A stretch of DNA of 64,000 nucleotides from Henningerozyma blattae CBS 6284 (Eukaryota > Ascomycota > Saccharomycetes > Saccharomycetales > Saccharomycetaceae): contig NC_020185.1 in assembly GCF_000315915.1 (NCBI RefSeq), positions 1,302,001 to 1,366,000 on the forward strand, in the 5' to 3' direction. A program made the position numbers and the translations under genes. The notes under the pieces are model-generated. The model did not search any database. It saw only the letters and a list, made by a program, of their open reading frames with translations, and was not told where the DNA came from. This document shows, piece by piece, positions 20,301 to 30,900 of this stretch (position 1 is the stretch's first letter; each line of letters begins with the position of its first letter).

Positions 20301-22395
20301 AAAACTAGGTAATGTTCTAACTTCTCCAATGGATTGTTATAACTGGAATCTTGTTGATTTTAATACAACCACAGAAGCCCATGAATATCAGAAGCAAGCA
20401 GACTCGTTCGAATGGATTAGAATTGACTCGGATTTCGAATGGATTTGTAAAATTATCATTAATCAACCAGATTACATGTTTGCATCACAATTAAGACAAG
20501 ATGGTGATGTTGAAGCACAATTAGAAAGTATTAGATATTATGAAGATGTTATCGAACATTCTTCAACTTCGTCTAATGTGTATTCTTCAATATTGACTCG
20601 TACGATCATGGATTCAAGATATTTTTATGGTGTAAGAATTGCAGCTTGTAGAGCATTATCGAAATATATTTTTAAAGAGATAGATCCTGATAACTTTAGA
20701 GGTGGGCCTCTTCATTTGGTTCGTATTTTCCAAAATCTATTTTGCTTCAATAATTCAAACATTCCAAAAAATAATGATTTTTCTGATTTTAGAAATTATT
20801 ACCTTAGAAAAGCTATTCCTTTCTTTCTATCTAGTGTAAGAGATGAGCATGGAAATTGCCCTTCGTTTATTAGACAGCTTTTGCTGGATCTTCTAACATA
20901 TAATGAAAATTCAGAAAATATATTTGATGACACTTATTATATATGTACCTTAATAAAAAGTTTGGTTAATGCTATGCTAACAGAAGATCAAGATAAGGTA
21001 TTTATTAAACACGTTTCTGAACAATTTCATAGATACTACAATTTGGAAGAATGGTTACCGACTTATCAAAAGTTGGTATTAAAGACGATTATTGAAGAGC
21101 GATTTAAGCTATTAAATAGAGGTTTGTATGATGCTAAAAATTTTCCAAATCTTTTAAAATATTCATTAATATCGGAAATTCCTAACACTGATTTTAATAT
21201 GGTTCGATTACGAGAAGGTATGCAAGATATTTCGTTATTAGCGTTTAAAATTTTATTATGTGAAGGAGGTTTAAAAAATAAAGAAGCTCTGAAATTCTTT
21301 TTTGAAGCTTTTTGTTTTTCACCTGATATTTATGTTAAGGAGAAACTGATTGATGTTTTCATTGAGGCTGTTAATTTTTTTAATGAGCATCATAGCCCAT
21401 ATAGAAGTATTGATGATGATATTGAGTATATGGTCAAAAGAATTAACCCAGATGATGTTAACATTGAAGATGAGGAGGATATTATCTTCCTGAATGATGT
21501 TGAAAGAGAAATTCATTCTACAAAAGATGGTCAGAAACGATCACACATCAGTGGTCTTTTGGCCATCTTAAGAAAGCAATTCAGAGATTACTATCCATTA
21601 AAGAAAATGCTTTGGGAAACTCTACACATGCCATTACCCTCATTGTACCAAAAGAAAAAAATATTTGATGTAATTAGAGTTTTATACTCATTGAACTATA
21701 CATTCCAAGTAGTCTTGCCATTTTCGAGTGATCGTAAATTAATTGCAAAATCTTTACCTGATAATAAAGTGATGATAAAGAAAGAAGGCTTATTAAAAGT
21801 TCATCTACCTCCTAAATTAAAAATAACTTTAAAACCAACAATAAAATTCTCCAAATTGAGTTCACAAGCTCCAATAGGACCATCAGCTACCTCTACGATA
21901 ATTCCTAGTCCAAATAAAATTAAAATCACATTAAACAAGCCAGGATCTGGTAGCGTAAGTACTTCCTCACTTCCTCCTACCTCTGTAACTATTCCTAATA
22001 CCACGACGATTGACACGGGCATTGAATCTAGTGCTGGGCCTGCTATTTCTGCTCCTACAAATGCTGCTGTTTCTACTATCGGGTCAACTCAAAAACCAAA
22101 AAAAGGACACGTATCCAAACCACGCTCTTCCAAGGGGTATGTAAACAGAGTTGGCTTTCTACCAATCCGTTTTGTCAAGATTGGTCCAGGACCACATGGT
22201 AATAAGAAAGTTGACATTTCCTCTACACCGTTTAGCAAGAATGTTCAAATCATTAAGGCCAATACACGAGTTTTTATGCTTAAGATTAAGGTTCCGAAGA
22301 TAACTACTGAGCAGGATGGTAAGGTTGCAAGTACAGAGTCTAAAGATGATGCAAGTAATGTTAGAGTGGGAAAAGAAGATGATCTAAAAAAGTAA
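17338..22395 (+). CDS. TAF2: TAF2, TFIID subunit (aminopeptidase-like)
   Basis: A TFIID subunit that helps recognise initiator DNA. The 1685-residue protein begins with the M1-aminopeptidase-like fold (AYRTFKIAHQRVSLEVDLANHSIRG). The position of the zinc-binding HELAHQW is occupied by WSLANQW near residue 690, so the enzyme centre is degenerate, as in all TAF2. Two disordered insertions explain the extra length over S. cerevisiae (about 1400): an acidic block (about 265-420) with four 8-residue repeats, and an Asn-rich block (about 490-600). Helical repeats follow, then a basic Pro/Ser/Thr tail. Base 18225 is N, making residue 296 unknown. It is YCR042C in S. cerevisiae, where it borders MAT; no MAT genes are seen here. 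Confidence 0.95.
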   Translation: MSYSKGTTPKSSQPQSFLYDKPAYRTFKIAHQRVSLEVDLANHSIRGVTDIILIPLIQNLEYITLDCKNIRINQVFVEGKNCENYIHDDPIRSLTQKYTSTLPNSQDILYNHNSVEQSHFLREKFASLNEFPHESTKSLITIKVPSNIKISLQDASTLASYTPITPSIRSTPAFQETVYSPISVQLVYQLSNPVTGLKFDTLSENKHLWNCYTTNSELCETASHWMPCVNLFDEKSTWEIEFIVPRKIKDIDPSDQEQSNHNNNIEVGISDEGNSKEKDGDGDIDMISKESVGNLXQLDMEINNSSNTIPITSQDRQPEIKSENDEATSTGKINEPVDVKTSITNDDKTSITNDEKTPVTNNDKATITNDANDEDYEIDMEDEDIDEDDEEEEEDDEDNEYEDNDSTNPYFRDIHVVCSEFSTMKEIINPDDPTKKIVSFQIFNPVAPHHLGWAIGAFNVWTLPSLSSRKEQELLENELLDETEENIQEINHINSNIGGSNNGTNDDNTKTNSSNINGNNKNNDLKSNVTGDGISINNSNRSKIDHSKNDNSNSNNKNNDIGDDKHITNVNNINKNASQNSKGNKNKNNDPSELLDELETTDKIPIQIYTLPTQDVDESTVLNSTIVCQKIIDFFSKEFGSYPFTSYCLVFLPTLVDTTNDFASLSICNTRLLYPTNLIDPILNTTKHLTWSLANQWSGVNITPLEYNDIWCCIGMAGYMVLQFWKRLLGNNEFKYLLKTSSEQIVDQDWEKPPIGSSFTNSSRPISITDKDLEFIKLKAPMVLHILDRRMTKTERSFGMSRVLPKIFLQAMSGDLPNNSLSASHFIHVCEKVNKNKLEDFFQQWVYSSGVPIFRITQKFNKKRMVVEVGIRQVQNQELSQDKIIGKDGFCSSALHTLQDQNRNLPPFFTGSMTIRIHEADGAPYEHIVELKESFTKLDIQYNTKYKRTKIKKIVSTKSSLNLKDNAPDDYETVEIFNEKDSEVIKIQKLGNVLTSPMDCYNWNLVDFNTTTEAHEYQKQADSFEWIRIDSDFEWICKIIINQPDYMFASQLRQDGDVEAQLESIRYYEDVIEHSSTSSNVYSSILTRTIMDSRYFYGVRIAACRALSKYIFKEIDPDNFRGGPLHLVRIFQNLFCFNNSNIPKNNDFSDFRNYYLRKAIPFFLSSVRDEHGNCPSFIRQLLLDLLTYNENSENIFDDTYYICTLIKSLVNAMLTEDQDKVFIKHVSEQFHRYYNLEEWLPTYQKLVLKTIIEERFKLLNRGLYDAKNFPNLLKYSLISEIPNTDFNMVRLREGMQDISLLAFKILLCEGGLKNKEALKFFFEAFCFSPDIYVKEKLIDVFIEAVNFFNEHHSPYRSIDDDIEYMVKRINPDDVNIEDEEDIIFLNDVEREIHSTKDGQKRSHISGLLAILRKQFRDYYPLKKMLWETLHMPLPSLYQKKKIFDVIRVLYSLNYTFQVVLPFSSDRKLIAKSLPDNKVMIKKEGLLKVHLPPKLKITLKPTIKFSKLSSQAPIGPSATSTIIPSPNKIKITLNKPGSGSVSTSSLPPTSVTIPNTTTIDTGIESSAGPAISAPTNAAVSTIGSTQKPKKGHVSKPRSSKGYVNRVGFLPIRFVKIGPGPHGNKKVDISSTPFSKNVQIIKANTRVFMLKIKVPKITTEQDGKVASTESKDDASNVRVGKEDDLKK
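18355..18450 (+). repeat. Four 24-base tandem repeats inside TAF2
   Basis: Four diverged 24-base units encode KTSITNDD, KTSITNDE, KTPVTNND and KATITNDA in the acidic linker. They lie 130 bases after the ambiguous base. Confidence 0.8.
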
Positions 22396-23332
22396 TAAAT
22401 TATTCTAGACAGAAAATAATGCAGCCATTCTGTTAAGATACACTCGAAGACAATTAATGGTCTATTTCTCTTAATCTGCCTAGTTCTCAAACTGACATAA
22501 AAAAAAAAACTTACTATGATTAGTTCAGTAGGATCTAAAAATCATGAGCTAAATCTTAATATAAATATGGAAGTGTTGACAGAAATATAAACAAGGATAA
22601 TGAAATTTATGTTGCAGAAAAACGGCAAGATTATTCATTAGTAACTGCAACAGGTGTTGAAGAACTATTGCACCCTGTTTTTTTAAAGTTCATTCTTTAG
22701 AATTTTATTGGCCTTCTTCACAGTATGGAGAAAATGAGAACATTTCAAATAATCACGAAAAGGTAGCCGCATCCATTGAATAATATTCTCCAAAAATATT
22801 TCGCATTTTTTTTTTGAAATTATAGTGGCCAACAAACTTTGTAATTTTAATTTTAGCATGTATATTATTTAGCATTTTGCATGTGTGTTGTAATATTAAT
22901 TCTATAGATATTTTATCTAAAAAATTCGTCATTCTGTAGTTGTTTTAGAGTTCAAATTAATTTCTTTCAATGAAATATTTCGTTTATATATATATTCAAC
23001 AGTGGGTAATAAAACTAAGGTGATGATGGTTATTTCCAGTGTAAAATAAATATATTAAAAATAATTAATTTCATGAGTTGTTTAGTCCATAAATTTTTTC
23101 ATCGTTTTGTAGCATCCATTGTTTTCAATTATTTACAAAACTACCTAAATAGGAACTGTTCACGTGTTATTAATTTAACCCAATCGGGTGATTTCTAGAA
23201 AAATGATTGACACATTTCAGATACTAAAAATATATCTCTAGAAATAAAAATTGGATATTTTAATACTCCATTTTGTACTAAGATAAAAGTTGGAAGACAT
23301 CAGCCAGCGATTTATAATTATACATATTTATT
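22396..23332. other. Intergenic, TAF2 to SLP1
   Basis: About 0.9 kb, AT-rich. One CACGTG lies at 23161-23166, about 170 bases before the SLP1 start, and may bind Cbf1-type bHLH factors. No gene or RNA is recognised. Confidence 0.45.
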
Positions 23333-25690
23333 ATGTTTATGAGGTTCCACTTGAGATCCTTCCTACTGACGTTCTTATGTGTTCAAACAACCTATTCTCA
23401 AACTAATAACTCATTAGCTAGTAGCGATCCCATTGATAGTAATTACGAATCTATTAGTATTACAAGCAATGATATTATTAATACCACAATAACATTAACT
23501 TCAACCAGAGAAGATGCAAATTTAAGCCTTTTTTCATCTTCATGTATCACTCCACCCACTACAAATGAGATCTACTCATCAAAAGACTGCGATAGTGGGT
23601 CCAATACGCCAACCTCTACTTTTACGAATATTTCTGCTAATACTCCAATAATTATTTCAACTAGTAATCTATTAATAACTTCGAGTATATCTAGAAGAAA
23701 ATTAGATGCTTCTTATTTAATACAGTCTGGAGATATTAATCTGGGAAGAAGAACAGATCCATTCCCTCATATCTTCGATGAGATAAATACATTTAGCGAT
23801 GTGACAAATAATGTTAGTGAACCCTTAGATGACAATCAAAATATCGAGAGTTTACCACATCTTAAACCGGATGATACTCAATTATTAGATTCTGATAAGG
23901 AGTCATCCCCAAGCAATCATTCGGCCAATACTTTTCTTTCATTTGATGAATGGAAAAAGGCAAAAGTTGACCAAGATTTAGTACTAAAAGAGGCTAAACT
24001 TTTACGAACAAGAGAACCAGGGAGCCTAGCAAGTACTTCTAATGATGGCAAAAATTATGGTATTGGAGAAGAAGCTGAAATAGACTTAGGCTTTTTAACT
24101 TCAAATAAGCTGTTGGATGATACAGATGAAAAAAATACTGAAGACTCTGAAGAACTTGAAGGTAAAATATATAAAGATAAATTTAACTTTGCTTCTTTTG
24201 ACTGTGCTGCTACTATTGTGAAGACAAATTCTGAAGCTTCTGGTGCAACTTCTATTTTATTTGAAAATAAAGATACTTATCTTTTAAACCCATGCTCAGC
24301 AAATAACAAATTTGTTGTTATTGAATTATGCCAAGATATTTTAGTTGAAGAAATTGTCCTGGGAAATTTTGAATTTTTCTCTTCAACTTTTCATAATATT
24401 AGATTTCTAGTATCAGATACATTCCCACCAAAAAGTGGTAAAAATGGTTGGATTGTTTTAGGGGAATTTGAAGCTGAAAATTCAAGAAATTTACAGAAGT
24501 TTACTATAGATAAACCACAAATTTGGGCAAGGTTTTTAAAAATTGAAATTTTAAGCCATTATGATAATGAATTTTACTGTCCGATTTCCTTAGTTCGTAC
24601 TCATGGTAAAACAATGATGGATGAATTAAAAATGAGTAATAATCAAAACCAAATTAACAAGGAACAGGGAGACAGTAAACGTTTGGAAGAAACTGTGAAT
24701 GCTGAACTTAGCGTTAAGGAAAATAATATGCACATTGATGATGGCACCATAAATTATTATGGAAAGCAAAATGGATGTGGATCTAATAAAAATGTCTTTG
24801 CCGTTCCAAAAATATCTAACGACTCGAATTCAAACTCAAATATTTCATCATGCCAAAAACAACAGTTTCTTCGATTCGAAACATTTTTGAATACATATAA
24901 TATTGATAATAAGTTTTGTGACCAAACTTGTGAAAGAAATATAACATCAACTTCCACAGTTGCTACTACAGCTTTAACTGAAGAATCTGTTTTTCAGAAT
25001 ATTATTAAAAGGTTGAATATTTTAGAGAAGAATTCCACCTTATCAGCATTATACATTGAAGAACAGAGTCAATTACTATTCAAAGCATTTGAGCAACTTG
25101 AAAAATCCTATACTTCAAAACTTGGTAGTACAATAGAAAGCTTTAATAAAACATTGTTAAAAGATTTAAATTCATTGAAAGTATTTGCTACAGATTTAAA
25201 AGATCTTTCAGTTAGATTACTGGAAGAACAGAAATTAGCCAATTTACAATCTCTAACGGAGAACCATGTTCGTTTAGAGTCCTTGGAAAATGACTTAAGT
25301 TCGATAAAAAGAATTACATATATCTTAATGCTAGTGCTTTTAGCATTAGTTTCCTATATTTTATTAAGCAAAGACACGGCCTGGGATGAGGCAACTAATG
25401 ATGATGAGTGGTTACATTCTAATTTTACTAGCGGCCCTAAAATTTTAAAGAAAAGTAAATCTAAACAACTATTTACAGTTCATAGTTTTCCAACTGATTT
25501 TGCGGAGCTTACTTCATTAACATCATCTAATTATGAGAAAAGTATACCAGACAACAGTTCATTACCAGAATTTCACCCTAATAAATCACCAAAACCTTGG
25601 TCATTAAATAATTTATCAGATACTGATATGGACGAAATGAGCGGGTTTAGCTCAGGCGTTGATTTTCAAAAAGGTAAACTTGCTGAGTAA
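23333..25690 (+). CDS. SLP1: SLP1, ER SUN-like domain membrane protein
   Basis: A type I ER membrane glycoprotein. In yeast, Slp1 works with Emp65 to protect soluble ER proteins from degradation. The 785-residue protein has an N-terminal signal peptide (FLLTFLCVQTTYS), a Ser/Thr/Asn-rich luminal part, and a SUN-like domain at about 284-432. That domain contains FASFDCAATIV, LLNPCSANNKFVVIELCQDI and WARFLKIEILSHYDNEFYCP, the last of these being the hallmark FYCP box. A coiled-coil-like segment follows (about 555-655), then a transmembrane helix near 661-679 (ILMLVLLALVSYILL) and a cytosolic tail. It is larger than the S. cerevisiae protein (587 residues). An ATG two codons downstream could also serve as the start. 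SLP1 is YOR154W, so it is out of its S. cerevisiae context. Confidence 0.9.
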   Translation: MFMRFHLRSFLLTFLCVQTTYSQTNNSLASSDPIDSNYESISITSNDIINTTITLTSTREDANLSLFSSSCITPPTTNEIYSSKDCDSGSNTPTSTFTNISANTPIIISTSNLLITSSISRRKLDASYLIQSGDINLGRRTDPFPHIFDEINTFSDVTNNVSEPLDDNQNIESLPHLKPDDTQLLDSDKESSPSNHSANTFLSFDEWKKAKVDQDLVLKEAKLLRTREPGSLASTSNDGKNYGIGEEAEIDLGFLTSNKLLDDTDEKNTEDSEELEGKIYKDKFNFASFDCAATIVKTNSEASGATSILFENKDTYLLNPCSANNKFVVIELCQDILVEEIVLGNFEFFSSTFHNIRFLVSDTFPPKSGKNGWIVLGEFEAENSRNLQKFTIDKPQIWARFLKIEILSHYDNEFYCPISLVRTHGKTMMDELKMSNNQNQINKEQGDSKRLEETVNAELSVKENNMHIDDGTINYYGKQNGCGSNKNVFAVPKISNDSNSNSNISSCQKQQFLRFETFLNTYNIDNKFCDQTCERNITSTSTVATTALTEESVFQNIIKRLNILEKNSTLSALYIEEQSQLLFKAFEQLEKSYTSKLGSTIESFNKTLLKDLNSLKVFATDLKDLSVRLLEEQKLANLQSLTENHVRLESLENDLSSIKRITYILMLVLLALVSYILLSKDTAWDEATNDDEWLHSNFTSGPKILKKSKSKQLFTVHSFPTDFAELTSLTSSNYEKSIPDNSSLPEFHPNKSPKPWSLNNLSDTDMDEMSGFSSGVDFQKGKLAE

Positions 25691-26471
25691 CATAATTTTT
25701 GAATTCTCCTATAAATTTTCTTCAATTTTATTTTGTATTATATCTGTATTTTATTCATCCTATTTTGCATTTTGCTCTTAAAACTTTGGCATAATTATTA
25801 CTATTCTATTTTTAGTCATAATCAAGACAAGTTCTCCTACTACTACTATACTAACTTACATATTCCATATTCATCGCCTTTAAAAGTATTTTTTTATTGA
25901 TTTTTCACTTCGAAATCGATTCATAAACTTCTAATATTTATAACGAACTCTTTCAAAAATTCATTTAAATAATAAGTTTAAACCAACCAAATTGAAAGAT
26001 AACAAATTATATATTAATTTTGTATTATTTATTGAAGGCTTTTGAACTTCAGAAATTTCAAAAACGACTTATTCTGTTCCAAATTGACAGAAAATATTTA
26101 GATCTTACATATTTATATACTTTCATAATAAGTATAGTTTAGTTCATGTTATAATTTCAACAAAGTTTCTATCTAAATTTATGTCTTAATTAGCAATTTC
26201 TTGTGTCTCTCTTTTTTTTATCGTTTAATTAAAGAAGTTTTTAATAGATATTTAATATCCATCGTCTTTTTTGTGACACAAAAAAAGAGGTAATCTGCCA
26301 AAGAAAATTTTAATTCACAATAACTTTCATTTAAAGCCTAATTATTATAATAATATACTGACAATGTAAGGATATTTATTTTTACTAATGTCGAATATTG
26401 TATTAATTCTAATAATTTTTTGATTTAAATACAAGTATACGAGAAGTTAAAAATTGTAATTAAAATAAAGC
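25691..26471. other. Intergenic, SLP1 to RRT12
   Basis: About 0.8 kb, AT-rich. A TACTAAC at about 25853 has no GTATGT partner and no coding continuation, so I do not call an intron. No gene is seen. Confidence 0.5.
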
Positions 26472-27620
26472 ATGAAACTCTCCATTCTATTTTCGATATT
26501 AACATTGAAAAGCGTTTTTGCAACAAGATTTATTATCCAATTGACCAATGAAGTTGAATTACATAAATATACAAATAAATTTTTAAGAGAATTTGGAATT
26601 AATTCAGATGAAGCACAGGTAGAATTGTATTCTGTGGGAAAAAATTTTCAAGCATTTTCTGCAATATTAGAACAAGACCATTTAAGGTCGTTATATAATG
26701 ACTTGAATATTGCGGCAATTTCTATTGATAGACAACTTGAACCACAAGAAATGATAGTACAGAAGGATGCTCCAAGGCATTTGACAAAATTGTTAGAAAC
26801 AGAGGCTGGGGATAATGAATTTGTTTATGATTCGACAGCTGGGAACGGTGTTGATATTTATATTTTCGATACAGGTATCGCAAGAAATTCTCCAGGATTA
26901 TCAGCTTCAAGAATTCATGATATGCCAGGGATGCCTGGCCCTCCAATTAGAGATCAAGAGATATTAGAGCATGGGACAGCAATGTCTGGTTTGATAGGCT
27001 CACCAGCTTTTGGTGTCTTAAAGAAATGTAATCTAATAGATGTAAATGTAGGAGATGAGAATGGTAAAGTTTTTATGTCAAAAGTATTGAAAGGGTTAAA
27101 TTTGGTTCAACAACATGTTAAACATACAAACAGGCCATCTGTTATTAATTTTTCTTATTGCACTTTAAAAAATGCTATTTTAAATTCAGCATTCGATAAT
27201 TTCCCAAGAGATGTTCCAATTGCTGTTGCAGCAGGTAATTATAAACAACCTGGATGTAGCTTCAGTCCTGTAGGTTGTCAAAGAAATAAGTCATTATTGG
27301 CATTTGGTTCACTATTAATGAATGATGATGGAATTACCCTCTCGGACTTCAGTAATTATGGTTCTTGTGTAGGTTCATACGCTCCTGGAGAAGGATTATT
27401 AACCTTTGGAATTCCTGACACATCAAGACCAAATTCACGTGACACAGTTATCATAATCAGTGGTACTTCAGGTTCAAGTGCATTAGGTGCAGGTGTAATT
27501 GGTTATTATATGGCCCAGGGAATTCCAGGGGAAGAGGTAGTTGACAGTTTACGTATAGTTCAGCCTAACCTAACATCCTACGGTAAGAACAATGGAATCA
27601 ACATTCTAAAGATGGCATGA
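26472..27620 (+). CDS. RRT12: RRT12-like subtilisin-family serine protease
   Basis: A secretory subtilase; S. cerevisiae Rrt12 (YCR045C) acts in dityrosine spore-wall formation. The 382-residue protein has a signal peptide (1-17), an inhibitor-I9 type propeptide (about 19-92, RFIIQLTNEVE to RQLEP) and an S8 catalytic domain. The triad is visible as Asp133 (IFDTGI), His168 (EHGTAMSG) and Ser333 (SGTSGSS), with oxyanion Asn256 (AAAGN-like AVAAGN). The usual GTSMAxP after the serine is replaced by GTSGSSALGAG, lacking the proline. It is shorter than the S. cerevisiae protein (491) but looks complete. I favour RRT12 over the PRB1/YSP3 vacuolar proteases because of its size and the neighbouring YCR04x genes. 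Confidence 0.85.
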   Translation: MKLSILFSILTLKSVFATRFIIQLTNEVELHKYTNKFLREFGINSDEAQVELYSVGKNFQAFSAILEQDHLRSLYNDLNIAAISIDRQLEPQEMIVQKDAPRHLTKLLETEAGDNEFVYDSTAGNGVDIYIFDTGIARNSPGLSASRIHDMPGMPGPPIRDQEILEHGTAMSGLIGSPAFGVLKKCNLIDVNVGDENGKVFMSKVLKGLNLVQQHVKHTNRPSVINFSYCTLKNAILNSAFDNFPRDVPIAVAAGNYKQPGCSFSPVGCQRNKSLLAFGSLLMNDDGITLSDFSNYGSCVGSYAPGEGLLTFGIPDTSRPNSRDTVIIISGTSGSSALGAGVIGYYMAQGIPGEEVVDSLRIVQPNLTSYGKNNGINILKMA

Positions 27621-27964
27621 TCATTGTAACATCTCGGATCAATGGTTAATTTAATGATTTTGCAAGTATATTTTTTTGTTATATAATTATATATTTGTTT
27701 TTACTTATACATCACTAATATGAAGATTGTTAGTATTATCAGTTTCAAAATTAAAGGAATTTGTGACGCATTGAATAACGCGAAATTGAAATATGTTTGA
27801 CGCGTCACAGCGAAAAAGTTAATACGATGATAATTTAGATCTTGAATATTTCAGATTTATTTTAATTGCAGGGATACAATATATGATATGGACATTAAAC
27901 AGATCAGAGAGTTAGTATCAGCTACTAAACGGAATAAACGAGTATTTTATAGAAAGGGAACAAT
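27621..27964 (+). promoter_or_regulatory. TOF1 promoter with G1/S elements
   Basis: The 343-base gap before TOF1 holds ACGCGAAA at 27778-27785, fitting the SCB/MBF-like core, and a palindromic GACGCGTC at 27799-27806 that contains the MluI cell-cycle box ACGCGT. They lie about 160-190 bases before the start codon, the usual distance for MBF sites. TOF1 is a replication-fork gene, so G1/S control is likely. Confidence 0.65.
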
Positions 27965-30900
27965 ATGCTTCCACCAGTAGATGATGACATACCCAAAAAA
28001 GTTCTACGAGCAAGAATCGCATTATTAGCTACCGCCATCGGTGGTCCAGATTATTCCTCAAAATTAGATCCTCCCCCATATAAATTAGGTGATGATTGTC
28101 TAGCATGTCTTAAGGATTTGAAAAGATGGTTCAAATTGGTAGACGATCAGCAGAATAGATGGGATGTTGCATTGGCGGCTGCAGAGTATCAGATATTAAT
28201 GGACGATATTATTCCAATATTAATCGATTGGGAAGATAAATCTAGATTAGCTTCAAAATTATCTAAGATAAATAAAAGCACTAATGGTTCTATTGGTAAT
28301 AATGATCAAACTATTAGCATAAGTAAAATTCATCATGATAAGATTGCATTAAACTGTCTACAGTTGTTAGTTTTAATGACATGGCCTTTGGTCCTAAATG
28401 AACAGTCAACAATAGAACAGATTCTACAATATGCTGAATTAAAGAAATATCAATTGTTATATAAGAAGATGATATTATCTGTTGAAGATGGTAAAGTCTT
28501 GAGGGCAGTCATACGGTTAGCGGCGAACGTAATTAGGATAGATAAACTACATAGAACAGCCCGTGATAACATGATTTTGAAATTAATTTTGAACTTTTTA
28601 AAAAATATTGCATCTTTAGAGCCTGGAGAGCTTGCGATATCTCCTAAGATGAGATCACGGATTCGTAATATTAGTAATTACGATATGTTACCGCCAAATG
28701 TTACCATGGATGATATTTCTTTGAATAGTGTAATAACGGCATTCCACAAGAATAAAGTGTTTAAATTGATACTTACTCTATCTAGTTCCATCTCAAGAGA
28801 ATTTGATCAAGATTTTATTAATATTCCATTACTAGAATTGCTGTTTTATCTAACCAAAAATATTGATCAAATTGAGATATTTAAGGTATCCCAACATTGT
28901 AGAATACCGAAATCTTCTAGTATTTTAGCAAATACAGATAATTCTACCATGCCTGTAGATGCAAAAAATTGTAGTTCGGCAGGATTTGAATTATCGAGCT
29001 TGTTAAATAAGGAGCGTGAATTGAAAAAAAACCTTATTAATGGTACTTCCTCTAGGCATTCGAGATTTGGTGCCCTGCTATCCATTAAAACGGTTGATGA
29101 CAAGAGGTTAACAGTTAGTGTGGGTGGTGCGAATTTAATAGATAATAGCTCCGCTTTAGATAAATTAGATAGTAAAAAAAAGTGGAAGAAACGAGTATCA
29201 AAAAATCGTGACGATGAATTAATAAGCGGCTTACCAGATCATTTACTTGGTACTAAGAATAAAGTTGCGTACTTGTATCCTGAAAATATTAATTTTTTTG
29301 TAGAATTTATTAACATGTTCATTGATACATCTTTCAATCCTTTATTACGTAGTATTACCAATTTATTTACTACTGAAGAAGAAAAAATGAACACTTTAGA
29401 AAAGGTGGAATATCTCTTATTTATTACCTGGTTCTTAAGATACCAAAGGTTACGATGGTCAAACGACTCAAAGTCGACCAAATTAGAATATGTATCCTTC
29501 GCAAGTCACGAAACGGCATACATTCTTACTACAACCCTGTTAAGAAGTAATTTTGAACTAAAAAATTGGATTGTAGTCCATGCAGGGATAATGCAATTTA
29601 CAGAACTTTTATTATACTTAAACATTTTTAGAAATGAGGCCAATGAGTCTGATATAGATTATACATTGAGTCGCTTATTTAGCAATGAACGATTAAAGCT
29701 GTTGACGACATTTCCAAAGATTGCTGTAAAATATTCTCTAGAATTTATGAAAAGTTGTATTAATCTAACTCACACCATTTTAAAAACTTTGCAATATTAT
29801 GATGATGAGAGAAAATTGGTTATTGAGAAGAAAACAAGAAGTAGGAGTAAAAAACATAATTTTACCCAGGAAGATATCAAAAGAGTTATGGAAGAGGAAG
29901 ATGTTGGTCAAGATGAAGCTTTAGATATGCTATTACCCTCCTCATCTATGAAGGAGGTCGATTTTACTAGAGTTCGTAATAGTTTTATGAATGAATCAGT
30001 GATAGAAACATTTATTAGCTTTTTGAAAAGATTTAGGGAATTAGATGATTCAGATATTAAAAAGGCTTTAAGTTTCTTTTCTCAAGTTTTTTTTGAGTCA
30101 AAAGAGGATGCATTGTTGCTAAGAATAGATGTCATCGTGTTATTACGAGAAATGCTGGCTCCTAGTGGATTAAGAAGTAATGATAAAAATAGAAAATATC
30201 TAGATGAGTTTACAAAGCATTATCTCCATAAATTTTCTCAAAGATTAAAATCATCCCCTTCATGGTTTGTAAGCATCTTATTCCCCCTATTACATGATAG
30301 TAGTATAGGATATTATCAAAGATACAATGAGATGCCATCGAGCAAAGGAGTAGATACTTCAATATATGGTGCTCCACCAAGTAAATTTAAAAAGATTGAA
30401 GACGAACAAATGCTATCTCCTTCTATTGTTAAGGATCTTAAAATCGGAATTTTAGTTTCAACATTAATTGATGATGATAAAACTGAAATTTTGGATAAGT
30501 TAGTAGATAATATGGAGTCATATCTGTCATTTCAATTATCTCTCGCACATGCAGAAGATTTAAATAGAGATATTACAGATATTGATTTGGAAATAAATAA
30601 ATTCACATTTTCCGTAGGGAATGAGTCTAAATTGAGTCCAATAGTAAAAGACAAAGATTTTCGTGCTTTATTATACTTGATTGGTTACGTTATCCCTGCT
30701 TTGTACAATGATCCCTGCTACATTCAATCAACTTTAGATCATACTGAATTTCAAAAAAGCTTGGATGTGATAAAAAAGTATATGCATGAGCCATTCCAAA
30801 CACCCAATGGTAAATCGTCTTCGTCATATTTAATAAGGCCAAGATTAAACGTTGATGATAAGGAATTATCTGTCTTCGGAGCTGATGGTCTAAATATTGA

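Noticed and set aside
25848..25858. TACTAAC as a branch point of an intron near RRT12
   Set aside because: No GTATGT donor or upstream coding exon is present, and RRT12 starts cleanly at an ATG with a signal peptide.
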